A stretch of 64,000 nt of DNA from Sphingobacterium sp. UGAL515B_05 (GCF_033097525.1 NZ_CP109907.1:5332001-5396000), one strand, 5' to 3'; shown: positions 32,215 through 41,639, counted from the first letter of the stretch. Notes: generated by a model from the sequence alone, not told the origin. Numbers and translations: made by a program.

Positions 32215-33735
32215 ATGTTAAAATTAACCAGTCGCTGGAACAGACTTTATACTGTTTTCGCCGTAGTTTCCACATTTTCTATTTTTAGCTGCCAAAAAAA
32301 TTCTTTGACTCTTGAGAATCCAGAGGCACAACTTAACAAAAAAGCTGCAGTATCCGCGCAAGCAGGAGCTACAATTGCAACATTGAATTGGGATCAAACC
32401 AATCAAAAGATTGATGGATTTGGTGCATTCGGAGGTCGGATTGTTCCATTCTTTGAATCCGCAAAAAGAGATAGTATCCTGGATTATTTATGGGGAGGCA
32501 GTGGGTTGAAACTGAATATCCTTCGTGGTAAGGTACTTCATACCTACCCTTTTAACCAACAGACCAAGGTCGTTACCATTAAACCTGCAGGAGTTTCGAT
32601 TGACGTGGATCCCAATAGTGCAACATATCAGAATTTGACAGCAGACGAAAAAGAACAGCTTGGGCAGGTCTGGATCATCAAAAAAGCGAAAGAACGCTAT
32701 GAAGTCCCCTTCGTTATGGCAAGTACATGGACTCCACCATTATACATGAAGACCAATACGAGCAGTATTTCCGGGAAATGGTTTAATGGACTTAATTTTA
32801 ATACCTCTTCAACAGCTTTTGCACGCTATTTGACTGGATTTGTAAAATCATTTCAGAATGAAGGCATCACCATCAATGCTATCTCCCCATCAAATGAACC
32901 TGAAAATGTCTTTTCAGACTGGGATGCTTCTTATTGGAACTCCTCCCATTTGGGACAATTTATTACCAACAATCTACGTCCTGAATTAAACAGCGCTGGT
33001 CTGCAATCGACCAAGATTATATCTTCTGAAAATGCGGCCTGGGGAACTGCCGATAATTTCCTTTCCGGCATGGACAGAAGCAAAGTCGACATCCTTGCAG
33101 GACATGGCTACGTTGAGATCAGTGGGATTATTTCTGGACAACGTGGATTTAACCAGAGTCCTTCCATGTGGAATTTTAGTATTGGTGGCAAACCAATGTG
33201 GGTAACAGAAGCTTCAGATGACGGTGGGAATTATGACAGCGGCATTGAAGGCGGCCTCAAACTGGCGGTTAACATGCATAAACTTCTTGCAGATTGTAAT
33301 GCCAATGCGTATGTGTTTTGGTTAGGTATGTTAGCTTTTCAAAATAATGAAGCACTCATATGCACAAAAAGTGATGGTTCTTTGGAATTTCCAAAAACGT
33401 ATGATGTGATGGGACACTATTCCAGGTTTATCAAAGCAGGTTATATGCGAATCAATGTAGCGGTTCAAAATGCAAATGGCTTATTGATTTCAGCTTACAA
33501 AGATCCCCAAACAGGAAAGTTTGCATTGGTTGTCACCAACACGGGAACCGCAGCAGTTCCATTGGATATCAACCTTACGGGTTTTGCAAGCGGCGCATTG
33601 AACAATTACCAAACCACCGCAAGCAGTTCGGGGCATTGGGGTAATGTCGGCGCTGTAAATCCGAATAGCTCAGGTGTCTATTCGTTAATAGTACCCGCTA
33701 AAAGTATAAGCACTTTAGAAGGCAATAAACTCTAA
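32215..33735 (+). CDS. GH30-family glycoside hydrolase, lipoprotein
   Basis: This 506-residue protein has a lipoprotein signal ending at IFSC (Cys26) and a GH30 (beta/alpha)8 barrel with the family start QKIDGFGAFGG (65-74). The acid/base Glu228 lies in SPSNEPE and the nucleophile Glu332 in MWVTEAS. The C-terminal ~100 residues form the side beta domain. Sequence features are nearest the glucuronoxylanase-type subfamily 8, but beta-1,6-glucanase activity is not excluded. It is anchored in the outer membrane and acts on extracellular glycans. A terminator follows at 33747-33773. Confidence 0.82.
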   Translation: MLKLTSRWNRLYTVFAVVSTFSIFSCQKNSLTLENPEAQLNKKAAVSAQAGATIATLNWDQTNQKIDGFGAFGGRIVPFFESAKRDSILDYLWGGSGLKLNILRGKVLHTYPFNQQTKVVTIKPAGVSIDVDPNSATYQNLTADEKEQLGQVWIIKKAKERYEVPFVMASTWTPPLYMKTNTSSISGKWFNGLNFNTSSTAFARYLTGFVKSFQNEGITINAISPSNEPENVFSDWDASYWNSSHLGQFITNNLRPELNSAGLQSTKIISSENAAWGTADNFLSGMDRSKVDILAGHGYVEISGIISGQRGFNQSPSMWNFSIGGKPMWVTEASDDGGNYDSGIEGGLKLAVNMHKLLADCNANAYVFWLGMLAFQNNEALICTKSDGSLEFPKTYDVMGHYSRFIKAGYMRINVAVQNANGLLISAYKDPQTGKFALVVTNTGTAAVPLDINLTGFASGALNNYQTTASSSGHWGNVGAVNPNSSGVYSLIVPAKSISTLEGNKL

Positions 33736-34213
33736 TCTGTTAATTACACTGAAGGAGTAATTTCCTTCAGTGTATGATTTAAAGTCTGACAATCAGCTCG
33801 TCATAAAATCTTTGCGCATCTCCCCGTTCATTACTTCATTTTTTCCGACTTCAGTTTTGTGGCATCTTCGAATACCGTCATTTTTATGAATGTAAATAAT
33901 ATCATCCTATAAAGTAAATACAAATTGATCGGTATGTGAACCGTGCGACTTTCATCCTTGTGTTTCTCAAAAGAACTGTGTCATAAACTGAAGGGATATT
34001 TTAGCAAACACAAAAATGTTTACGGCTGCTAAAAATAAAAATTTAACAGAAATTTAAACAACAAAATCAACTTAACCATCGTTCCTTAAAACAATTCAAT
34101 TCCAAACCATTAGAAGATATAATGTTTAAAAAACAAATTCTACGCCTTGGCTTTTCTTTAGTAATTAAAGATATATTCGACTATCTTTACAACCTGACTT
34201 TTGGAAAACTACC
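33736..34213. other. Intergenic region before DUF3575 gene
   Basis: It contains the GH30 terminator at 33747-33773. The rest is AT-rich with no gene that I accept. A 31-codon frame overlaps the next start by ATGA but is not convincing. TATCTTTA at about 34178-34185 is a possible -7 element. Confidence 0.6.
33747..33773 (+). terminator. Rho-independent terminator-like hairpin
   Basis: ACACTGAAGGA pairs with TCCTTCAGTGT around a 5-nt loop. The T tract after it is weak (ATGATTT). It lies 12 bp after the GH30 stop. Confidence 0.7.
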
Positions 34214-34933
34214 ATGAAATTACACTACTTTGCCATGCTTACCTTTGGGTTATGCGCTATCACTGGGTTAAAGGCCCAAGAAAAACCTAATTTGATCAAA
34301 CTAAATATTTGGCCCCTAACTGTTGGTAATGTTTCACTGGAATACGAAAGGTCGCTCAATGAACATCTATCGCTCAATGGAACGGTAAGCTATCGTCCCA
34401 GTTCCAATCTACCCTTTAAATCGCTCTGGGATTCCGCCTTTGACGATCGCAACAACATTTTAGGCGAAGCCAAATTAGGAGCTTTTTCCATCACACCAGA
34501 AGTACGCTTCTACGTCAGTAATAAAGAATTACTTAAGGGATTCTATATCGCACCATTTGTCAAATACGCCAATTACAACGTTCACACCAAAATTACCGTC
34601 GATGAATCGAGCTATCACAGAGAAGTGTCCATATCCGGTGCCTTAAATGCTTTTACAGGAGGTGTGGCTGTCGGTAGCCAGTGGAAAATCGGCCAAGACA
34701 TCTACTTGGATTGGCGTATTATTGGTCCAAATTATGGGTTCAATAAGGGAACATTTGAAGGGAGAACACCACTAAATGGAGATGAGCAACGTGAAGTAAA
34801 AAAACAGCTGGATGAATTTGACAGTAATCTCTTGAAAATCAAAAAAGAAGTGAATGCTGAAGGTGTAACAATAAACACCAGCGGACCTTTTGCAGGTATT
34901 CGAACCGCTTTATCTTTTGGTTACCATTTTTAA
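34214..34933 (+). CDS. DUF3575-type outer-membrane beta-barrel protein
   Basis: This 239-residue protein has a signal peptide (ending about LKAQ, residue 22) and alternating beta-strand pattern ending in an aromatic C-terminus (GYHF), as in small outer-membrane barrels. KLNIWPLTVGNVSLEYERSLNEHLSLN, then APFVKYANYN and IGPNYGFNKG match the DUF3575 family. The function is unknown; members are common in Bacteroidota. A helical insertion of charged residues lies at about 190-220. Confidence 0.75.
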   Translation: MKLHYFAMLTFGLCAITGLKAQEKPNLIKLNIWPLTVGNVSLEYERSLNEHLSLNGTVSYRPSSNLPFKSLWDSAFDDRNNILGEAKLGAFSITPEVRFYVSNKELLKGFYIAPFVKYANYNVHTKITVDESSYHREVSISGALNAFTGGVAVGSQWKIGQDIYLDWRIIGPNYGFNKGTFEGRTPLNGDEQREVKKQLDEFDSNLLKIKKEVNAEGVTINTSGPFAGIRTALSFGYHF

Positions 34934-35018
34934 TTAAATAATCCTCCCTTCTACGCATCATTCGTTCCAAGTAAGCGATTGGTGCGCTTTAATCAATAGT
35001 ATTCACTAAGAATACATT

Positions 35019-35246
35019 ATGCCATTTTCATCCAAGCTTCAAAAAGAAATTTGTTTACATTATGGATCTCATGAAATATCTATTTTTGCTCTGATCTTGT
35101 CCGCCAAACATAAACTAGATCAGATCTTTGTAGAGAGCCCTTATTCCAAAAGGAATTACTTGAATCAACTTTATCAATTGTATATTGACAATAAATACAG
35201 TAATCATAATACCCCCCATAATACCTCCGGTGTGCAATGTTTTTAA
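35019..35246 (+). CDS. Possible small hypothetical protein
   Basis: This 75-residue frame contains a plausible helical start (SSKLQKEICLHYGSHEISIFALILSAKHKLDQIF) and a Tyr/Asn-rich end. No family or signal is recognised. Its end overlaps the convergent response regulator gene by a few bases. It may be a real short gene or a chance frame. Confidence 0.3.
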   Translation: MPFSSKLQKEICLHYGSHEISIFALILSAKHKLDQIFVESPYSKRNYLNQLYQLYIDNKYSNHNTPHNTSGVQCF

Positions 35247-35869
35247 ATTAAATTATGCTCACGGGCGTATTTAAGCATTTGTCCTATCGTTTGACAATCT
35301 GCTTTTGCCATCATCTTCCTACGATGTGCAACGACTGTGTGTGGACTCAAAAAGGTTTTTGAAGCAGTTTCGGCCACGCTATAACCCTCTGAAAAGTATT
35401 GTAATACTTCAATCTCCCGGGTAGTAAATGTTTTAATCTTCTTACCGTGCGTAGACAGGATACGTTCAAATTCCTCACATATATATACTTCTTTTTTCTT
35501 TATCGCCTCAAAGCAAGCCAAGACTTCACTTAATTCACAAGATTTACTTAGGATACCTTCTGGACGATATTGAAGGATACTCGATATTACGACAGGAGCC
35601 GTTGCTCCAGTCAAAAAGATGACCTTTGCATCTCCATTTATACGCCTGATTTCAGTTAATAATGAAAGGCCATTTTCATTTGGAAGATAGTAATCCAAAA
35701 AAACAAACAAATACCGCTTCCCGAAAGCGCGCAAAAATTGAAGGAATTCAGATCCTTGACTAAAGGATTGAACCAAATCTATTCCACATTCCCGTTTTAA
35801 CAAGAGTGCGAAAGAAAAAGCAACTATTTTCTGGTCATCTAGGATAACAGCATGGCTAGCGATTTTCAT
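35243..35869 (-). CDS. LuxR-type response regulator
   Basis: This 208-residue protein has a receiver domain (about 1-120: acidic DDQK near residue 10, phospho-acceptor Asp in FLDYYLPNENG, GILSKSCE as the Lys switch) and a C-terminal LuxR helix-turn-helix (about 145-205: FTTREIEVLQYFSEGYSVAETASKTFLSPHTVVAHRR). I chose Met at 35869 because the 30 residues before it are a poor, hydrophobic match. It is divergent from the peptide/fimbrillin-like locus at 36177-37888 across a 307-bp spacer and may regulate it. No kinase is adjacent. Confidence 0.82.
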   Translation of the reverse strand: MKIASHAVILDDQKIVAFSFALLLKRECGIDLVQSFSQGSEFLQFLRAFGKRYLFVFLDYYLPNENGLSLLTEIRRINGDAKVIFLTGATAPVVISSILQYRPEGILSKSCELSEVLACFEAIKKKEVYICEEFERILSTHGKKIKTFTTREIEVLQYFSEGYSVAETASKTFLSPHTVVAHRRKMMAKADCQTIGQMLKYAREHNLI

Positions 35870-36176
35870 AAGTATGGCTTGTCTAATTAAACTAGTAAGA
35901 CAAATATAATTATTTAAAACAACCATAAAACACTGTTTTGCAAGCATGTAGACATACAACTACAAACATAACATGTTCCTGTTATATCCAGTCTAAAACA
36001 TCCCATAAACATGCTATATCACGATCGAATGTAATGTAAGACCGCAATAAAATGCGTCTTTTACACTGAAATTTAAATACGCCATATCAGCTAACGTCTC
36101 GCGCATTAGCCCATGTAATAAGCCATTGGCTGACGAAAGAACTATAAAAATATTTCAACTTATAAATTACATTGTT
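35870..36176. other. Divergent intergenic region with a hairpin
   Basis: It lies between the response regulator (-) and the peptide gene (+). It contains an imperfect hairpin around 36030-36063 (TGTAAGACCGCA with TGCGTCTTTTACA). This could be a leader structure, an operator or a terminator. Confidence 0.5.
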
Positions 36177-36365
36177 ATGAAAAAGAAACTTTTTAAATCT
36201 CCGACTGGCAAACAAGCCTACCAGGTCCCTCAGATTCAAATGACTGTCGTTTTATTGGAAAATGGCATTGCTGCTGGTTCAAATGGTAATACTTCTGGGG
36301 ATGTAAAACAAACCTGGGACAACGAAGAATCACAAACTCAAAGTAAAAGTGACGGCTGGTGGTAG
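36177..36365 (+). CDS. Small GIAAGS-motif peptide (second copy)
   Basis: This 62-residue peptide starts at ATG 36177 (an upstream in-frame start at 36126 is less likely). It shares with the peptide at 2867-3037 the order Lys-rich start, YxxPxI, LExGIAAGS, SGxVxxxW plus an acidic residue, and a C-terminal Trp (here GWW). It has no signal peptide. The C-terminal half is Ser/Asn/Gln-rich. It lies 38 bp ahead of the second fimbrillin-like lipoprotein gene, so the peptide precedes its partner here but follows it at the first locus. Confidence 0.72.
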   Translation: MKKKLFKSPTGKQAYQVPQIQMTVVLLENGIAAGSNGNTSGDVKQTWDNEESQTQSKSDGWW

Positions 36366-36403
36366 TCCCCCAATTCACTATCAATTAACCAAAAAGAAGA
36401 AAA

Positions 36404-37888
36404 ATGAAAAATCAATTTATTCAATTGCTCAGCTTCCTTGTTATACTTTTCACATCATGTAGCAAAAATGAAAGTAACACAGCTGTTGAGACAGATGGCA
36501 ATGTTAGCGTGAAAATGGGTGGAGTCTCTTTCTCCGATGAAAATACTGACCCTCAATTAAAATTATCAACCAGCAAAAGTTTAAATAGCGTACTTTCAAA
36601 CATTCAGGAATCCATTGTTCCATTTAATAATGAACTTTCGGTATTAGCTACCTTGGCACCAGAGGCCGCTATTTCATCGAACGCATTACGTGCGTCAACA
36701 GGACTTAAAATGGCAACAACACCTGTTTCGTTAGGTGCAGGTGCCAAATATGCCATTGCGGTTTATAATGCAGCAGGAAATTATGTCAAAGATACAGGAA
36801 TTTTAACATATTCGACCAGTGGTACAAATTGGAATCTCTCGCTTCCTGCAGGTCCTTATACTTTTGTTGCTATCGCAGTGGCAAATGGCCTGGTGTTCCC
36901 TTCAATTAACTTTAATCAGGCACTAGCGAACATTACCTTTAATGTGACTGGCGCAGATACAGACCTCTTATGGAAAAAATTACCCGTCACCGTAATTGCT
37001 AACCAAACACTATCTGTTGACCTTATCTTGAGTCACCTATTTACACAAGTACAGGCCACTTTAGAAAGTACATCTGCCAATGTGGTTGGCAATATCACAT
37101 CCATGACCAGTAGTACAATCTCTCCTAATTATGGTACAGCTTCTGTTAAATTGACCGATGGTCTGTTCACCCAAGGTGGCTCGTCGGTAGCTCGTAACGT
37201 CGTATTTAGTGGTACAGGTGTTCTATGGACAAGTAATGCGGCACTTATTCTTACCGAAGGAACGACGACCGGTAAAGTTAATTTTGGAACAGTGTCCCTA
37301 AACTCCACACAAAATGGCGTACGTTCTGGAACAATAGATTTATCGAATCTAAGCTTACAAAAAGGGGTAAAATACACTTTAAAACTTCGCTTAGTACCTA
37401 AAGGTGCAATCGATGTACCTACCTCCAATTACTACTGGAGTTCAGCCAATTTGACTGGCACTTCACCCATCACAATCGCATCCGCGCAATACATAAAAGG
37501 AAGCGTTTATGGAGGAAACGGATCGGCAACATATTGTGAAGGTGCTTTAGGCACCGGATGGCGAACAGCTACGCAAACGGAATATCAGTCATTGATTAAT
37601 ATGGGTACCGCTAGAGGTAGCTACAATGGACAGACAGGCTGGTTTCTAGGAACATCCGTCGTGCCAACCACCAATAAAGATAATTATATGTTCCTGCCTG
37701 ACAATGCTTTTGTTCGCTCATCATCAGGAAGCAACAATATCCCTACTGGCGCCCTAGGTGTCTATTGGGCGAGTGCGACAGTTCAAGGGAACTCTAAACC
37801 TGCACTGGTATTAACAGCGACAGGTGTTTCAATCGTAGATATACATCAAAATAACCAAGTCGGTATACGTTGTGTAAAAAGCAAATAA
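36404..37888 (+). CDS. Fimbrillin-like lipoprotein with FISUMP-like C-terminus
   Basis: This 494-residue protein has a lipoprotein signal ending at LFTSC (Cys19). The N-terminal ~320 residues are a fimbrillin-like beta region (YAIAVYNAAGNYVKDTGILTY, LSLPAGPYTFVAIA, LILSHLFTQVQATLES). The last ~150 resemble FISUMP/lectin-like domains: YCEGALGTGWRTATQTEYQSLI, YMFLPDNAFVR, YWASATVQGNSKPALVL and GIRCVKSK. It is a paralogue of the protein at 1167-2786, with the C-terminal module exchanged. It is probably a surface adhesin or pilus accessory/tip protein, linked to the peptide gene upstream. Confidence 0.72.
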   Translation: MKNQFIQLLSFLVILFTSCSKNESNTAVETDGNVSVKMGGVSFSDENTDPQLKLSTSKSLNSVLSNIQESIVPFNNELSVLATLAPEAAISSNALRASTGLKMATTPVSLGAGAKYAIAVYNAAGNYVKDTGILTYSTSGTNWNLSLPAGPYTFVAIAVANGLVFPSINFNQALANITFNVTGADTDLLWKKLPVTVIANQTLSVDLILSHLFTQVQATLESTSANVVGNITSMTSSTISPNYGTASVKLTDGLFTQGGSSVARNVVFSGTGVLWTSNAALILTEGTTTGKVNFGTVSLNSTQNGVRSGTIDLSNLSLQKGVKYTLKLRLVPKGAIDVPTSNYYWSSANLTGTSPITIASAQYIKGSVYGGNGSATYCEGALGTGWRTATQTEYQSLINMGTARGSYNGQTGWFLGTSVVPTTNKDNYMFLPDNAFVRSSSGSNNIPTGALGVYWASATVQGNSKPALVLTATGVSIVDIHQNNQVGIRCVKSK

Positions 37889-38199
37889 GCGACCGTCTAT
37901 AATCACAAAAACCACGGACCACTATGAGATCAATCGATCCCATAGTGGTCTTCTTTTAATATCATAAGACGACCTTATGAAGTTATTTTGCTAAAGATAT
38001 TCTAGACGCCGTCATCCAAGGAGCAAGCCCTTCATTCCTTGATAGATAAAGATCAATAGATGTCAACTATCCGAAGGTTTTACATATATTTCTAAATTTT
38101 AGTATAAAAAAGTTAATTCGTTACAACCATTTCTAATTTCATCTTTAATATCATTTCACCAAATACTCTTACTACCTTTGTTCTCCAAATTAAATTCAT
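37889..38199. other. Intergenic region with terminator
   Basis: It contains the terminator of the fimbrillin-like gene (37917-37955) and a candidate -7 element TACCTTTG at 38173-38180, 19 bp before the start of the next gene. No coding sequence is seen. Confidence 0.6.
37917..37955 (+). terminator. Rho-independent terminator
   Basis: GACCACTATG pairs with CATAGTGGTC with an extended GATC/GATC inner stem and TTCTTTT after it. It ends the peptide/fimbrillin-like unit. Confidence 0.85.
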
Positions 38200-38436
38200 A
38201 TGCCAAAAGAGACAAGAACAGGGCTTTATCAGGGTGTCATCGAAAAAGATGATAAAGGAAACTACTTTTGTGGTCCCTATTTACTAGATTATCAAATCGT
38301 AGAAACTTATTTTAAATTGGGAGATCGCGTTAGTATCAAAACCATTATCAAAAATACAAGCCGCAAGAGTATGGAGGCTTATCCACAAAAATCAGTTAAG
38401 TTCTCATTTGCCACAGAGGACCACACGAATGATTAG
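38200..38436 (+). CDS. Small hypothetical protein
   Basis: This 78-residue soluble protein (MPKETRTGLYQGVIEKDDKG, then YFCGPYLLDYQIVETYF) is not assigned to a family. It has a single Cys and a beta-rich look. It has a -7 promoter element 19 bp upstream and a strong terminator 28 bp downstream, which supports a real monocistronic gene. Confidence 0.55.
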   Translation: MPKETRTGLYQGVIEKDDKGNYFCGPYLLDYQIVETYFKLGDRVSIKTIIKNTSRKSMEAYPQKSVKFSFATEDHTND

Positions 38437-38463
38437 CCCCCGGTTGAATTGAACATTGTAAAC

Positions 38464-38495
38464 AATAAGGCCAGTTCCTTAGGGTTGGCCTTATT
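38464..38495 (+). terminator. Rho-independent terminator
   Basis: AATAAGGCCA pairs perfectly with TGGCCTTATT around a 12-nt loop, followed by ATTTATA. Confidence 0.75.
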
Positions 38496-38868
38496 ATTTA
38501 TATGATTAACTTAACGCAGGTAACTAAAAACAAAACCTCCGATTTTTGGAAAATCAAGAGGCTCCTGCATAATCGAATAGATCGATTACTTTATAAAATA
38601 GGTATACTTTTTTCAGGTAAAGAATATCCTGATGGATCGTTCATCTAAATGATGCGACTGAAATCTATTTTCCATAAAAATTAGTCAGCATCCCCGTTCT
38701 CTATAATTAGAACTGATCTCCCCCCTACTTTCATTCGTTGTAAATTCCATTACTGATTTACTAGTCAAATATAAATACTACTCTACTATGTTCAGCGTAG
38801 AAATGGTTTTCGATGTATTATTTTTCGTTGAAATTGCAATTCAGTACGATGAAAATTGAGTCTTGCAG

Positions 38869-38901
38869 TTTGTTGATTTTTCGATAATAAATATATCTTT
38901 G
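38869..38901 (+). promoter_or_regulatory. Bacteroidota-type promoter of the DUF3667 gene
   Basis: TTTG at 38869-38872 and TATCTTTG at 38894-38901, separated by 21 bp, match the -33/-7 consensus. The start codon is 20 bp downstream. Confidence 0.7.
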
Positions 38902-38921
38902 CAAAAACAATTAACCCGATA

Positions 38922-39659
38922 ATGAATAATAGATGTCTTAATTGCGATCGTGCAATCGAAGCTAATTTTTGCAGCAATTGCGGACAAACAGCCGCCACTC
39001 ACAGATATTCCTTAAAACATTTTTTTATCCACGATTTTATTCATGGAATATTCCATTTCGACAATGGGTTTCTATATACGATGAAGGAACTGTTTACGCG
39101 GCCAGGCCATAGTGTTAGGGAATACATAGAAGGTAGAAGAGCGAAGCACTTCAACTATTTCGCAACCGTAATTATCGTACTTACCATCAACTATTTTCTC
39201 TCAAAATTCACAAAGGTGGATCTACAGAATGTACTCAACCAGGAGAGTGTTTCAGGATTGTCTAAAGTCATTAAGGATTATTCGAAATTCGTTACATTTA
39301 TCGTCATCCCCTTTAATGCACTGATGAGTTACCTGATATTTAAAAAAAGTGGACAAAATTATACCGAAAATTTAGTACTCAATATCTTTCTTTTGGCAGC
39401 TGTTGTTTCTTTAAGATTTTTCATCACTTTTACGTTGATTTTAACTGACGACTCTTCCACAATATTAACGGTAAACCTACTATTCGTAATTCTTATCTTT
39501 TTATATACTATCATATTTTTCTATCAGTATTTTTCTGTTTACCATTATAATAAGATCGAACTTGTCCTAAGAGTTATCATTATTGCGACCTTATTTATCA
39601 TCACTAAACAGGGACTTAATACAATAATCAATACAATAGGATTACGCTATCTAAATTAG
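38922..39659 (+). CDS. DUF3667 family membrane protein with zinc ribbon
   Basis: This 245-residue protein has an N-terminal zinc-ribbon (CLNCDRAIEANFCSNCGQ, CxxC pairs), the family motif HFFIHDFIHGIFHFDNGFLYTMKELFTRPG and REYIEGRRAKHFNYF, and then four or five membrane segments. This is the standard DUF3667 layout. The function is unknown. It has its own promoter and may be co-transcribed with the esterase 40 bp downstream. Confidence 0.85.
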   Translation: MNNRCLNCDRAIEANFCSNCGQTAATHRYSLKHFFIHDFIHGIFHFDNGFLYTMKELFTRPGHSVREYIEGRRAKHFNYFATVIIVLTINYFLSKFTKVDLQNVLNQESVSGLSKVIKDYSKFVTFIVIPFNALMSYLIFKKSGQNYTENLVLNIFLLAAVVSLRFFITFTLILTDDSSTILTVNLLFVILIFLYTIIFFYQYFSVYHYNKIELVLRVIIIATLFIITKQGLNTIINTIGLRYLN

Positions 39660-39699
39660 ATTTTACTTAAAAAGCTAATCAATATCTCTTTAAGATCTT

Positions 39700-40545
39700 A
39701 TGCATCAAAAAGGCTCAAGCTTTAGTAGGCAAATTGGTATTCTGTTGAGCATACTTACTTGCAATTTTTGTTTTGCACAAAAACACGAATATGATAATAG
39801 ATCAATTGATAGTGCAACATATGTGGAAACTAGAAATACATTAAGCCAATTATCTACGAATCGATATGAAAAGAGGATATTCAAAAATGAGATCACCACC
39901 ATACCGTATCGATTTCTATTGCCAAAAGATTTCCATTCAAAAAGAAAATATCCTATTGTAATTACCTTTCATAACTCATCACGAATAGGAAATGACAATG
40001 AAAACCAATTAGAGCATTTGGCAAGAACCTGGGTTAGAGAGGAGATTTATGCTAGGTTCAATTGTTTCGTTGTTGTTCCTCAATTTAAAAAGCGTTCATC
40101 CGATTATGAATTTAATAGAGATGGAATACTTACTGCGAAGCCTTCAACAGACGCACAACAGATTCTAGCATTGATAGAATCAATTGAAAACGAATATGGC
40201 AATATTGATAGCGATAGAATTTATCTCATAGGCTATTCAATGGGCGCGTCAACAGCGCAGAACTTGATGAGCCTGTCTCCAGATAAATTCGCAGCAATGA
40301 TTTCCATCGCTGCCGTACCCGATCTATCTAATCTCAACGCACTCGGCAATAAAAACATTTGGCTGATTCATGGCGAAAAAGACACCGAAAATCCCTATTA
40401 TGGCAGCATAGTTTTGTACGAAAAATTGCGAGGGAATCACAAACTCAAATTCACAACGTTTGAAAATTTACAGCACAATAATATTGTTATTCCGTTTCTT
40501 TTAACGGATACGCTCCAGCGATGGTTATTCAGCAAACATCGTTAA
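39700..40545 (+). CDS. Secreted alpha/beta-hydrolase (esterase-like)
   Basis: This 281-residue protein has a signal peptide (about 1-26, ending FCFAQ) and an alpha/beta-hydrolase fold with the nucleophile elbow GYSMGAS, HNSSRIGND near the oxyanion region, and WLIHGEKD, then a terminal FENLQHNN His candidate. It resembles phospholipase/carboxylesterase or feruloyl-esterase-like enzymes. It is exported, perhaps acting on glycan esters or lipids. It lies 40 bp after the DUF3667 gene. Confidence 0.78.
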   Translation: MHQKGSSFSRQIGILLSILTCNFCFAQKHEYDNRSIDSATYVETRNTLSQLSTNRYEKRIFKNEITTIPYRFLLPKDFHSKRKYPIVITFHNSSRIGNDNENQLEHLARTWVREEIYARFNCFVVVPQFKKRSSDYEFNRDGILTAKPSTDAQQILALIESIENEYGNIDSDRIYLIGYSMGASTAQNLMSLSPDKFAAMISIAAVPDLSNLNALGNKNIWLIHGEKDTENPYYGSIVLYEKLRGNHKLKFTTFENLQHNNIVIPFLLTDTLQRWLFSKHR

Positions 40546-40553
40546 GTCACATT

Positions 40554-41639
40554 TTAATACCTAATCTTAAGCGCAATTGGCTGAAGCTCTATATTCGGTA
40601 TTTGTGAAACATACACCGTTTGTCCACCCTTTTCATCCACCAATAGCGCCAATAGGCTGCTGATGTCGTCAATCGTGTCCAGTCCAACATTATTGTCTAC
40701 AATTTCAATATCGCGATCTGAAAGAATCTTTACAGCCTGATGGAAATTTTCTTGAACAATTAGGAGATCCCCACGACCATCCTGACATGCACGATAAATC
40801 TCTTGCAGATCAGTGATCACTAAACCCTTGCCCACAGCTGCTTCCAGTTCTTTAAAGTAGTCTTCATTTTTTCGTACCAGTTCCTGTTTCATAAAATTCC
40901 AGGCACGGCTCTCTAACTGATGTGTTTCAATGTTATTGTAATCTATAGGCAAGTATCCATAATAGATAGACGGTCTATCCGCAACCTGTAAGAGCTTACT
41001 ATAATTATTCTCTGTGCAAAACACGAGTGTTACACTCTTTGAGTCCCCAATATAACGCAGGAGAGCTTTGTCTACCCGATTAAGATATTCCCTTAAAAGG
41101 TCATCAAGATGTTTAGCATCACTACTTTTATCGGGAAATGTATTGTAAAATTGATTTTCGGCAATAGGAAACTCTTCACTACTGATATCCTCAACAATGC
41201 GCCCATTCAAGGCACGAAAAAGATGAACACCGCTTTGCGAAAGCAACATCACAAGATAACTGGCTTGACGGCCAATCTCCTTAACCAAGGGGCGCACAGC
41301 AAATGTATTGCTAATATGGACACCCTCTTGGTTTGTCTCCCATGAAGACTTGAAAACTTCTGCTACCGTATCTGAAACAAAGATATGCAGACTTTCGAGA
41401 TTATAATTAATATCGAGTTCTTGCGCTATCCTTTCCAATTGTCTGATAAGGCCAGCAACTGCCCTCGTATCATACTTATCCGTTAGTCTATCAATCGCTT
41501 CTCTGATAAGATTTTTGATCTTTATTCGATCGCTTAGGTTATCAGGATGTGTGCGATGGGTATTGATGGAAATCGTAATGCATAGCTCATCCTGAACTCG
41601 GATAAGCATTTGTAGAAGTTGTTTTTCGGGCATAATCAT
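40554..41639 (-). CDS. baeRF-type protein (bacterial archaeo-eukaryotic release factor-like)
   Basis: This 361-residue protein has the layout of the bacterial release-factor-like (baeRF) families: an N-terminal domain with LIRVQDELCITISINTHRTHPDNLSDRIKIKNLI, a middle region (LVMLLSQSGVHLFRALNGRI, then an RVDKALL segment), and a C-terminal domain (GLVITDLQEIYRACQDGRGDLLIV). Met at 41639 fits better than the longer reading from 41666. Family members are predicted to act at the ribosome under stress; the biochemical role is not shown. It is a single gene. Confidence 0.7.
   Translation of the reverse strand: MIMPEKQLLQMLIRVQDELCITISINTHRTHPDNLSDRIKIKNLIREAIDRLTDKYDTRAVAGLIRQLERIAQELDINYNLESLHIFVSDTVAEVFKSSWETNQEGVHISNTFAVRPLVKEIGRQASYLVMLLSQSGVHLFRALNGRIVEDISSEEFPIAENQFYNTFPDKSSDAKHLDDLLREYLNRVDKALLRYIGDSKSVTLVFCTENNYSKLLQVADRPSIYYGYLPIDYNNIETHQLESRAWNFMKQELVRKNEDYFKELEAAVGKGLVITDLQEIYRACQDGRGDLLIVQENFHQAVKILSDRDIEIVDNNVGLDTIDDISSLLALLVDEKGGQTVYVSQIPNIELQPIALKIRY

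Larger units (their letters stand above)
38437..38921. other. Intergenic region with terminator and a possible 48-codon frame
   Basis: Terminator at 38464-38495. A 48-codon frame at 38502-38648 (basic, hydrophobic C-terminal half) has no recognised homologue and is left uncalled. The promoter of the DUF3667 gene lies at 38869-38901. Confidence 0.6.

Noticed and set aside
34122..34217. 31-codon frame overlapping the DUF3575 start by ATGA
   Set aside because: A possible promoter element lies inside it and no signal or homologue is seen.
38502..38648. 48-codon frame after the 38464 terminator
   Set aside because: No family match and no clear promoter; left as an uncalled frame.
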